7,513 bases of DNA from Klebsiella pneumoniae (GTDB lineage Bacteria; Pseudomonadota; Gammaproteobacteria; Ga0077536), in contig CAMCBY010000195.1 of NCBI GenBank assembly GCA_945873015.1, positions 1 through 7,513 of the forward strand, in the 5' to 3' direction. Position numbers and translations under genes: made by a program. The notes beneath the pieces are model-generated. The model ran no database searches and was not told where the DNA came from. It saw only the letters and a list, made by a program, of their open reading frames with translations. Below, one piece after another: positions 1 through 5,279 of the stretch. How positions within the stretch are numbered: the first letter of the stretch is position 1; each line of letters starts with the position of its first letter.

Positions 1-220
1 GGTGTAGGACTGAAACTGATTTTACGAATCAAGCGCTTGGTAGTACCGAGCTTAATCCCGGCAACAAACTGGGATAGGTAGGGGCGTTCAGGTCATTGTG
101 GGTCAGACTTCAGTCTGACACTGTCGTGAAAGCCTCCTGCCGCCAATCGCCTGTGAATGTCAGACTGAAGTCTGACCCACAAAAAGATCACGGGCCGACG
201 CTCAGTTTGAGACCTACACT
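1..220. repeat. Outer imperfect inverted repeat flanking the REPIN
   Basis: Bases 1-20 and 201-220 are inverted copies of each other, matching at 16 of 20 positions. They bracket the REP pair at 96-182. Between the left arm and the REP pair lies a short hairpin (stem 35-41/45-51 with one G-T pair). The window begins at the left arm, so the true outer end cannot be seen. The arms could be the ends of a small non-autonomous element into which the REP pair was inserted, or a chance similarity. No transposase is visible in the window. Confidence 0.35.
96..182. repeat. REPIN-like pair of inverted REP sequences
   Basis: Bases 96-120 and 158-182 form a perfect 25-bp inverted repeat separated by 37 bp. 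Each arm has a GTGG tetranucleotide at its outer end (98-101, and as CCAC at 177-180). Each arm also contains its own near-perfect palindrome, GTCAGACT-TC-AGTCTGAC (102-119 and 159-176). A GTRG head followed by a palindromic hairpin is the known signature of REP sequences mobilised by RAYT (REP-associated tyrosine) transposases, and two REPs in inverted orientation form a REPIN or BIME. The unit lies in a gene-free stretch, as REPs usually do. No RAYT gene is in the window. The family assignment rests on structure alone. Confidence 0.75.
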
Positions 221-227
221 CAATTCA

Positions 228-291
228 TTCGCACATCAGAGGCGCGGTTCAGCATCCATCCCCGGCATTTAATGTGCGAAAGAATTCGCAC
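228..291. other. Competing hairpins downstream of the response regulator gene
   Basis: A perfect 7-bp stem with a 4-nt loop (274-280/285-291) starts 10 bases beyond the stop codon of the minus-strand response regulator. The arm at 272-280 can instead pair perfectly over 9 bp with 228-236. The sequences around 227-243 and 284-301 are also near-identical direct repeats. The short stem could act as a transcript end or a 3' stabilising hairpin, but on the minus strand it is followed by ATTAAATG rather than a T tract, so it is not a classical intrinsic terminator. Confidence 0.4.
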
Positions 292-300
292 CTACAGAGG

Positions 301-975
301 CTATTTTGCTTCGTGCACGCGCACGAAGCCTGCCTTCAGCGCCATCAGACACAGCTCGACATCGCTGCGCAGCTTGAGCTTGCGCCGCATGTTGTTGCGA
401 TGGGCCTGCACGGTCTTGGCCGACATCTGCAGATCGCGCGCAATCTCTTCCACCGCAAATCCCCGCGCCAGCAGCGCGAGCACCGCACTTTCTTTGCCGG
501 TCAGCGAGCGCAGTTTGTTGACCGGGCCAGTATCGCGTACGTCAGTCGCGAGGTGATAGGCGATGTCGGCGCCGATCGCGAGGTCGCCGCGCGCCACGCG
601 CCGCACGTTGTCGGCAAGATCGCGCGCCGTGATCCGTTTCGACAGATAACCGCGTCCACCGGCTTCGAGCAAGGTCAGCGGGTAGTGGCTGGAGACATGG
701 GCAGACAAGCCGATGATGCGCAGTCGCGGATCGACAGCCAGCAGTTCGCGCGCCAGACCGACACCGTCCTCCTGACCGATTTCCATATCGAGCAGCACAA
801 TATCAACCCGTTGCTCGGCAACGAAGTGCCGCGCCGCCGCGCCAGTGTTGCCACTGCCCACCACACTGATGGACGAGTCAGCACTGAGGCGATGGGCCAG
901 CAGTTCGGTCACGAGTTTATGATCGTCCACGATGTAGACGCGGTAGGGGGGGGATAGCGGTGCGTATTCCTGCAT
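301..975 (-). CDS. LuxR/NarL-family (GacA/UvrY-like) response regulator
   Basis: A 224-residue two-component response regulator, predicted to be cytoplasmic and DNA-binding. The receiver domain spans about residues 11-127. It has the acidic pair D17-D18 in IVDDH, the phospho-acceptor D63 in LLDMEIG, the switch residue S91 and the conserved K113. A LuxR-type helix-turn-helix fills about residues 155-215 (LTGKES, then MSAKTVQAHRNNMRRKL). The last part, SDVELCLMALKAGFV, recalls GacA/UvrY, but I treat this as a subfamily hint only. The start at 975 is chosen because a GGGAG ribosome-binding site lies about 9 bases upstream and the receiver domain begins directly after it. Upstream in-frame starts add low-complexity, non-homologous sequence. 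No cognate histidine kinase is in the window, so the signal is unknown. Codons 8-10 contain an eight-base C run. Confidence 0.93.
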   Translation of the reverse strand: MQEYAPLSPPYRVYIVDDHKLVTELLAHRLSADSSISVVGSGNTGAAARHFVAEQRVDIVLLDMEIGQEDGVGLARELLAVDPRLRIIGLSAHVSSHYPLTLLEAGGRGYLSKRITARDLADNVRRVARGDLAIGADIAYHLATDVRDTGPVNKLRSLTGKESAVLALLARGFAVEEIARDLQMSAKTVQAHRNNMRRKLKLRSDVELCLMALKAGFVRVHEAK

Positions 976-1057
976 GCCTATGCACTCCCTTTGCATGAGG
1001 TCAGGTGTCCCGTTCTGGCGCGGGATGGGCGGATGTCTTGCATCGCGTCCTGCCGCC

Positions 1058-1088
1058 ATTATTGACCGAGCGGCGGGAAATCCGTCAA
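1058..1088 (-). promoter_or_regulatory. Candidate promoter of the response regulator gene
   Basis: On the minus strand, TTGACG (1083-1088) matches the -35 consensus at five of six bases, and AATAAT (1058-1063) resembles a -10 box. The 19-bp spacer is longer than the ideal 17. Initiation would fall near 1051, giving a leader of about 75 nt. The rest of the 182-bp gap (976-1157) shows no gene. Confidence 0.3.
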
Positions 1089-1157
1089 CCCCTGTAACGG
1101 TAGGCGTGCAGGCCGTCGCGGGTGACGTCGAGGCAGCGGCGCGCAGCGACTGGCGGA

Positions 1158-1358
1158 TTATTCGGTGGCAGCGGGAGGTGCCGACGGCACATGGGCGGCG
1201 GCGACAATCTCCGTCAGACAACGCCGGCAATAACAGTCCTTCAATTCATCGAGCGCCGCCGCCGGCAGCGGCGGCAGAGTGTTGCACCAGCAATCGGCAT
1301 CGTTGCGCCCGCAACCGAAAGCCGCGCCGCAGCGCGTGCAGCTTTTCTGCTCGGGCAT
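1158..1358 (-). CDS. Small cysteine-rich CWC family protein
   Basis: A 66-residue protein with eight cysteines (C7, C10, C16, C23, C25, C42, C44, C47). They are arranged as CxxC, then a WC pair within CWC at 23-25, then CYCRRCL near residue 42. This matches the cysteine-rich CWC family of small bacterial proteins. Their function is not established; the cysteine spacing suggests metal, probably zinc, binding. The tail after about residue 52 is Ala/Pro-rich and looks disordered. Its ATG overlaps the TAA stop of the thioesterase gene by one base (TAATG), and no good ribosome-binding site precedes it, so translation is probably coupled to that gene. It is the last gene of the fabY trio. A role linked to the two lipid enzymes would be inference only. 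Confidence 0.85.
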   Translation of the reverse strand: MPEQKSCTRCGAAFGCGRNDADCWCNTLPPLPAAALDELKDCYCRRCLTEIVAAAHVPSAPPAATE

Positions 1359-1771
1359 TAAAGCGGCCCACCGTCTTCGAGCATAAAACTCGCGCTCGAT
1401 TCGGCGAACACGGTGCCGCTAGCCTTGTCTGCGGCGCTCGCTTCGAGTTGCAGTAAGCGGCCTTTGCGTTTGACCACCGTGCACTCGATGGTGGCGGTCG
1501 CACCGACCGGCATCGGCGCGCGATAACGAATCTCGGCTTTGGCAGTAAAACCACGCGCGCCCTGCAGGAAGAACCAGTTGGCCATCGCGTCATCGAGCAC
1601 ACTGAACACGATGCCACCGTGAGTCACACCATCGAAGCCGACATGTTCATCGCGTGAAGTGAACTCCCCGCGGCAATGTTCGCCTTCGACCTTGAAGGCG
1701 AGTTTCAAACCGATAGGGTTGTGTGGGCCACAAACAAAACAATGGGTCGCATCGCCGCGTGCTTCGTTCAT
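1358..1771 (-). CDS. PaaI-like hotdog-fold thioesterase
   Basis: A 137-residue protein of the hotdog thioesterase superfamily. Members hydrolyse acyl-CoA or acyl-ACP thioesters in the cytoplasm and are normally oligomers. The diagnostic segment HGGIVFSVLDDAMA lies at residues 51-64: HGG marks the turn before the central helix, and D60/D61 sit where the PaaI catalytic acid is found. An N-terminal CFVCGPHNPIGL segment (11-22, with a CxxC) is typical of one branch of these proteins. The ATG at 1771 is preferred because it overlaps the fabY stop as ATGA, a classical coupling junction. A GTG at 1777 would add two residues. Lying directly behind a ketoacyl-ACP synthase, it may act on acyl-ACP or acyl-CoA made in the same pathway, but the substrate is not shown by the sequence. 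Confidence 0.88.
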   Translation of the reverse strand: MNEARGDATHCFVCGPHNPIGLKLAFKVEGEHCRGEFTSRDEHVGFDGVTHGGIVFSVLDDAMANWFFLQGARGFTAKAEIRYRAPMPVGATATIECTVVKRKGRLLQLEASAADKASGTVFAESSASFMLEDGGPL

Positions 1772-3663
1772 TCGCACATGTCGCCATAACGATTGGCGAG
1801 ACGCAGGTCGACCTCGTGGGCGAAGCCTGGAATGTGTACACCGTCGGTGTCGATGGTGATGTCATTCTCTTCGATGAGTGCGTCACCAAAACGATAGATG
1901 GGTTGCATCGGGCCGGCCAGACACTCGGCGTCATAGGCCTGCGCTTTCTCCAGCACCGCTTCGCGGCGGCCACGCCAAGCCGCCATCGCCTGTGCGCCAT
2001 GACGTTGCGCGAGCATGGCTTCGGTGCGGTGCGGCGAGATCACGGCGCCAGTAGCGTTATTGCCGCCAAACCCCTTGGAGTTGAGGAAGGCGACTTCGGC
2101 GCGGTCGCCGAGTTCGACGTCCTTGAGGGCAATGGCGAGATGGCTGTCATCGAGGTCGTCGGCGAGTTTATCGATGGTCTTGATGCCGGGCATCACGCCG
2201 TGGCGCAACACACCTAAGGTGACGGTCATCTGATCGGCGCTGGCCGGTGCCAGGGAGTGGCCGACAAACGCCTTGATGGCGGTCACTGGCCAGTCTTCGA
2301 TACCGAACGCGCCGGCGACGAGATTCATGATGCGGCTCTCGGTAGTGCGGTTCTGCGGCGTGCTGGAACCGTGCGCCTGCACGAAACTGCGGTTACGAAT
2401 CACCTCATCGCCGAACATCGCGCGCACCGACGCCACTGCCTTGGCGAGCGTGATGTAGTTACCCGGGCCGGGTGCCGAAATCGACTTCTTGAAACCGTCG
2501 GCGTTGACGAATACATCACTCACCGCGCCATGCACCTGCGCACCGAGTTCGAGCGCGAGGGTGTCGTCCATCAATACGAAATACTGGCCGGATTCGCCGA
2601 GGGTGAAACCGCAGTTGTCGCCAAACGGACGGCTGGCACGGCGATAGTCGGGCACACTCACACCATCGAGGCGGCACAGGTCGCTGTCGGTCGCGAGCGC
2701 GCTCATGGCGGCATAACCTTCGATGACTTCCGTCAGCAGCGGTGCTTCGGCGTTGCCGACCACCGCCACGCGCCGACGGCCGGACTGGATGTCTTCCACC
2801 GCCAGACGCAGGTTGTAGAGGAAGGTCGCGCAGGCACCGGCATTGGCGCCGGTCGCACCGACGCTGCCAAGCACGTAGGCGTTCACAAAATCGGCCGGCA
2901 TGGTGTTGAGCCCGAGCGGCAATTGTTTGGAGCTGACGCGGTTGCCACGCAGGCGTGCCTGCAACATGCCGCCGGTGCCGTTGCTGTCGAGCTGCGCCAT
3001 CGCACTCGCCGCATAGACCGCGATTTCGTCGGGATGCACGGTATTGATTATGGTCGACCAGTCGATGCCCATCGAGCGCACCGCATCGGAAGACGCGATG
3101 ATCGCGAGCTGCAGGCCGCGCGGATGAAAACGTGAGGGATAGAGTGCTGCCGGGTCGAACCCGCTAGGCAACTGGCCGCCGGATTGCACTGCCAGTTTGC
3201 GGCGGGTCTCGACCGCCAATTGACTGCCGGCGGCAATCGTGACGCTGACCCGGCCGTCATGGCTCTCCAGCACCTGCCAGCCGGGCGGCAGCGGATCGGG
3301 CAGATCGCGGCTCGCGACGGTGATGACGTTACCGCCATCGCCGAGCACCGACATCAGTGCGTTGCCGGTCACCTGATCGGGACTGAAACGAGCCTCTTCG
3401 AGGCGGCGGATGAGGGTGCCTTCCAACACCGTCTGTTGCAGGGCGGTGAGGCCGGCAGGGTCGAAGGGGCTGCCATCCGGACGACATAGTTGGCCGCCTT
3501 TGACAAAACCCAGATTCATCATCGCGGCGAGCGCGCTGACAGTGCGCTGGCGGCGCGTATTGTCGATGCTTTCCCAGATGATGCGATGGTAGGCATGGTG
3601 AAAGGACGAACGCCCGGCCGGGCCGACGCCGCCGAATCCTACGATTACTGGCAATCGGGTCAT
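1768..3663 (-). CDS. fabY: FabY-type beta-ketoacyl-ACP synthase
   Basis: A 631-residue condensing enzyme of the thiolase superfamily. It resembles P. aeruginosa FabY along its whole length as I recall that sequence: RLPVIVGFGG at the start, PSRFHPRGLQ near 176, KQLPLGLNTMP near 246, SISAPGPGNY near 394 and NSKGFGGNNA near 528. In Pseudomonas, FabY condenses acetyl-CoA with malonyl-ACP and so starts fatty-acid elongation, replacing FabH. The likely triad is C278 in GACATFLYN, H431 in QAHGSSTP and H469 in VGHSLAPASADQ, with K464 nearby. This Cys-His-His set is typical of KAS I/II rather than FabH. The roughly 170-residue N-terminal part and the C-terminal tail make it longer than FabB or FabF. 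The start at 3663 has GGAG seven bases upstream and matches the family N-terminus; earlier in-frame starts lack this support. It heads the trio with the thioesterase and CWC genes. Confidence 0.93.
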   Translation of the reverse strand: MTRLPVIVGFGGVGPAGRSSFHHAYHRIIWESIDNTRRQRTVSALAAMMNLGFVKGGQLCRPDGSPFDPAGLTALQQTVLEGTLIRRLEEARFSPDQVTGNALMSVLGDGGNVITVASRDLPDPLPPGWQVLESHDGRVSVTIAAGSQLAVETRRKLAVQSGGQLPSGFDPAALYPSRFHPRGLQLAIIASSDAVRSMGIDWSTIINTVHPDEIAVYAASAMAQLDSNGTGGMLQARLRGNRVSSKQLPLGLNTMPADFVNAYVLGSVGATGANAGACATFLYNLRLAVEDIQSGRRRVAVVGNAEAPLLTEVIEGYAAMSALATDSDLCRLDGVSVPDYRRASRPFGDNCGFTLGESGQYFVLMDDTLALELGAQVHGAVSDVFVNADGFKKSISAPGPGNYITLAKAVASVRAMFGDEVIRNRSFVQAHGSSTPQNRTTESRIMNLVAGAFGIEDWPVTAIKAFVGHSLAPASADQMTVTLGVLRHGVMPGIKTIDKLADDLDDSHLAIALKDVELGDRAEVAFLNSKGFGGNNATGAVISPHRTEAMLAQRHGAQAMAAWRGRREAVLEKAQAYDAECLAGPMQPIYRFGDALIEENDITIDTDGVHIPGFAHEVDLRLANRYGDMCE

Positions 3664-3691
3664 GGTGCCACTCCGTGCTGAATGGGCCGGT

Positions 3692-3720
3692 ATTCTAGGG
3701 AGAGTGCGAGAGATCAATGC
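3692..3720 (-). promoter_or_regulatory. Candidate fabY promoter
   Basis: On the minus strand a good -10 box, TAGAAT (3692-3697), lies 17 bp from a poor -35 match, GCATTG (3715-3720). Initiation would fall near 3685, leaving a leader of about 20 nt that contains the GGAG ribosome-binding site. A good -10 with a weak -35 is what one expects of an activator-dependent promoter, and the direct-repeat site starts immediately upstream. Confidence 0.4.
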
Positions 3721-3722
3721 GG

Positions 3723-3758
3723 GTATATGCGTCATATACTTGGCCATATGCGACACAT
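3723..3758. promoter_or_regulatory. Candidate operator in the fabY/regulator divergent region
   Basis: ATATGCGTCATAT (3725-3737) and ATATGCGACACAT (3746-3758) match at 11 of 13 positions and are offset by 21 bp, two helical turns. The first copy also lies in a dyad, GTATATG-CGT-CATATAC (3723-3739). AraC-family proteins commonly bind two direct repeats about 21 bp apart next to the -35 box. Measured from the proposed fabY start near 3685, the copies fall at about -40 to -52 and -61 to -73. The site also lies just upstream of the regulator's own ATG, so autoregulation is possible. Confidence 0.5.
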
Positions 3759-3773
3759 TGTCCCGCAACTGCC

Positions 3774-4829
3774 ATGAGCGATCGTTCCCGCACCGCGCGT
3801 CTGCGCATCGGCTTCGTCCTGACCCCGGGCATGCTCGCCACCGGCACCGCGCTGCCCTATGAAATGTGGCTGGCGGCGGCCGACCGGCGTTTGTCCGAGC
3901 GGCGTACCGATGGCCATATCGAACTGCGCCTGATAGCCGCGCTCGCCGGGCAGAACGACTACGGGCGCCTCGCCATCCGCGCCGACTGCCAGTTGGCCGA
4001 CGCTGGTCGTTTTGACGTGGTCTATCTGCCCGCCCTGTGGCGCAACCCTGCGACTTTGCGTCGCCGCCTTGCGCCGCTCAGTGCGTGGCTCATCGAGCAG
4101 TACGAAGGCGGCGCGCAGATTGCGGCGGTCGGTACCGGTGTCAGTCTGCTGGCCGATACCGGCCTGCTCGATGGACGCGCCGCGACCACCCACTGGTACA
4201 ACTTCGAGCGTTTCGAGCGCGATTATCCGGCGGTCGATCTCAAGCGCCAGTTCTTCATCACCCAGGCCGGCGCGCTTTATTGCGCGGCCAGCATCAATTC
4301 CCTGGCGGACGTCTCGGTGCATCTCATCGAGCGCACTTTCGACCGTGCCACTGCCCAGCATGTGGAGCGCAATTTCTCCCACGAGATTCGCCGCACCTAC
4401 GAGGAATACCGCTATATGGACGGCGGCCTCGCACCGCTCGCCGACGAGGTGGTGGTCGAAGCTCAACTGTGGATTGAGGCCAATGTCGCCGCCCAGATCA
4501 CGGTCGCCGAGCTGGCGGCGCGGCTCGGCGTCAGCGTGCGCACCCTGGACCGGCGCTTTCGTCAAGCCAGCGGCGCAAGTCCGCGTGCGTTCTGGCAACA
4601 ACGCCGCGTGCGGCTGGCCAAGGAACTGCTGGAGAAAACCAATCTCACCATCGGCGAAATCGCCTATCGGGTCGGTTATCAGGACGCCGGCTATTTCTCG
4701 CGCCTGTTCGAGCGCGAACTGTCGGTGCCACCGTCGGAATATCGCCAGACCGTGCGCGCCAAACTGTTCCAGGCGGATTTGGGCGGCGGCCGTGTCAATT
4801 CGATGGACAGTGCGGTGTCGGACAAATAG
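3774..4829 (+). CDS. GlxA-family AraC-type transcriptional regulator
   Basis: A 351-residue transcription factor with two parts. Residues about 9-185 form a DJ-1/PfpI (class I glutamine amidotransferase-like) domain, recognised from RIGFVLTPGM near 11 and AAVGTGVSLLADTGLLDGR near 117, followed by ATTHW. The nucleophile position of active amidotransferases is not a cysteine here, so it probably senses a ligand rather than catalyses. Residues about 235-330 are an AraC-type double helix-turn-helix: ITVAELAARLGVSVRTLDRR (242-261) and LTIGEIAYRVGYQDAGYFSR (291-310), then the signature FERELSVPPSEYR. The ATG at 3774 is preferred because homology begins soon after; its ribosome-binding site is weak. 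An in-frame ATG at 3717 would add 19 residues and place the operator inside the gene. It is divergent from fabY, whose control is a reasonable inferred role. The ligand is unknown. Confidence 0.9.
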   Translation: MSDRSRTARLRIGFVLTPGMLATGTALPYEMWLAAADRRLSERRTDGHIELRLIAALAGQNDYGRLAIRADCQLADAGRFDVVYLPALWRNPATLRRRLAPLSAWLIEQYEGGAQIAAVGTGVSLLADTGLLDGRAATTHWYNFERFERDYPAVDLKRQFFITQAGALYCAASINSLADVSVHLIERTFDRATAQHVERNFSHEIRRTYEEYRYMDGGLAPLADEVVVEAQLWIEANVAAQITVAELAARLGVSVRTLDRRFRQASGASPRAFWQQRRVRLAKELLEKTNLTIGEIAYRVGYQDAGYFSRLFERELSVPPSEYRQTVRAKLFQADLGGGRVNSMDSAVSDK

Positions 4830-4893
4830 CGCAGCACGAACAGTGCATTAGCCCGAGTGCGGCGCGTGCGGTGCGACAAAATCTGTCAATCAG

Positions 4894-4946
4894 CTTTACA
4901 CGGGCTGTGGAATTGCCCCGACGCTCGCCGCCAAGTGCCCGTAAAG
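4894..4946. promoter_or_regulatory. Imperfect dyad upstream of the sigma-54-like promoter
   Basis: CTTTACACGGGC (4894-4905) and GCCCGTAAAG (4937-4946) are inverted copies, perfect over 10 bp except for a 2-base insertion in the left arm. They lie about 45 to 95 bases upstream of the proposed start near 4989. A shorter dyad, GACA-N5-TGTC, lies at 4875-4887. Either could be an enhancer for a sigma-54 activator protein, which normally binds 80-200 bp upstream. No known activator consensus was recognised. The stretch 4830-4960 shows no terminator for the preceding regulator and no gene. Confidence 0.25.
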
Positions 4947-4962
4947 TCAGCAAAAAAAAACT

Positions 4963-4978
4963 TGGCAACAGTTTTGCT
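4963..4978 (+). promoter_or_regulatory. Sigma-54-type -24/-12 promoter
   Basis: TGGCAA (4963-4968), five bases, then TTGCT (4974-4978) fits the RpoN consensus TGGCAC-N5-TTGCW at all but one base. The invariant GG (4964-4965) and GC (4976-4977) are exactly 10 bp apart. An A9 tract (4952-4960) lies directly upstream. Initiation is predicted about 12 bases after the GC, near 4989. No protein start follows closely. Instead a structured stretch ending in an intrinsic terminator follows. A conventional sigma-70 promoter reading of the same bases is poor. Confidence 0.55.
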
Positions 4979-4988
4979 AACAGATCTC

Positions 4989-5163
4989 CTCAACGGGTTC
5001 CGTTTCCCGTTTTCTACCGATGCAGCGGAGGAATGTGCGGTCGCGGCTGTGCCGCCGCGACATAACGTGTATTCCGTGCCCACGTTGTATCGGTCGTGCC
5101 GAAAGGTCGTACACGTGCACGACCAATCCTTATCGACCCCGTCCAATGGACGGGGTTTTTTTT
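4989..5163 (+). ncRNA. Candidate sigma-54-dependent small RNA
   Basis: About 175 nt between the sigma-54-like promoter and a strong intrinsic terminator, with no credible reading frame. It can fold into consecutive hairpins: 4992-4997/5006-5011 (6 bp), 5040-5047/5054-5061 (8 bp, GC-rich), 5062-5069/5081-5088 (8 bp with one G-T), 5092-5099/5117-5124 (8 bp, which competes with an inner pairing of 5105-5110 with 5119-5124), then the terminator stem 5137-5155. A single-stranded stretch at 5012-5039 holds GGAGGA, and UCUCCUC (4985-4991) near the 5' end resembles an anti-Shine-Dalgarno seed. Promoter, structure, terminator and the absence of a coding frame fit a free sRNA such as the sigma-54-driven Qrr or CrcZ RNAs, but it matches neither by motif. 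The alternative is an attenuating leader for the sulfhydrylase gene. No known RNA family was recognised. Confidence 0.5.
5137..5163 (+). terminator. Strong intrinsic terminator
   Basis: A perfect 8-bp GC-rich stem, CCCCGTCC/GGACGGGG (5137-5144 and 5148-5155), with a 3-nt loop, is followed directly by eight T residues (5156-5163). It works on the plus strand only, since no T tract follows in the other direction. It lies 308 bp after the regulator's stop codon and 117 bp before the next start, so it most likely ends a transcript that begins within 4830-5137. Confidence 0.92.
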
Positions 5164-5279
5164 GTCTGCAGTGAGGCGTGACCAAAGCGTCGGGGGACGC
5201 GCGCGGCAGTTTTTCACCAGGGTGCGGGCGAGTTACCATGCCGGCCGGTTTTAAGCGCACGAGCGCAGGAGAATTTGCG
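5164..5279 (+). other. Leader region of the sulfhydrylase operon
   Basis: This 116-bp stretch between the terminator and the metY start holds no gene. A small GC hairpin (GCGTC/GACGC with a 4-nt loop) lies near 5187-5200. No convincing -35/-10 pair was found, so the promoter of the downstream operon remains unassigned. The AGGAG ribosome-binding site of the next gene is at the right end. Confidence 0.3.

Noticed and set aside
976..1230. Upstream extension of the response regulator frame
   Set aside because: The frame stays open to 1230, but the added residues are Arg/Ala-rich with no receiver-domain features and overlap the CWC gene, while the start at 975 has a good ribosome-binding site.
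1771..1777. GTG start of the thioesterase at 1777
   Set aside because: It would add only two residues; the ATG at 1771 forms the typical ATGA overlap with the fabY stop.
2257..3135. 292-codon plus-strand frame opposite fabY
   Set aside because: It is fully antisense to the conserved FabY protein, is rich in Arg/His/Ala/Gly and shows no domain; long antisense frames are common in GC-rich coding DNA.
3732..4601. 289-codon minus-strand frame opposite the GlxA-type regulator
   Set aside because: It is antisense to the well-supported AraC-family gene and has no recognisable motif.
4834..4846. NtrC site suggested by GCAC-N5-GTGC
   Set aside because: The NtrC consensus places seven bases between these half-sites, so the spacing is wrong; only 4-bp arms are present.
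4989..5163. Known RNA families (6S, SRP, tmRNA, RNase P, SAM/SAH riboswitch, RsmY/Z, CrcZ)
   Set aside because: None of the characteristic cores or repeated motifs of these RNAs could be recognised; GGA motifs are too few for an Rsm-type RNA and CA-rich motifs are absent.
4857..5174. 105-codon plus-strand frame through the intergenic region
   Set aside because: It runs across the promoter element, the hairpins and the terminator, has no good ribosome-binding site and has no recognisable domain.
5033..5178. Short frames starting at the GGAGGAATGTG sequence
   Set aside because: The ATG frame is only 10 codons and its start is almost in contact with GGAGG; the GTG frame reads through the hairpins and the terminator. 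Neither looks translated.
5178..5279. 34-residue N-terminal extension of MetY
   Set aside because: It is not family-like and has no ribosome-binding site, whereas the ATG at 5280 follows AGGAG at good spacing and matches the usual MetY start.
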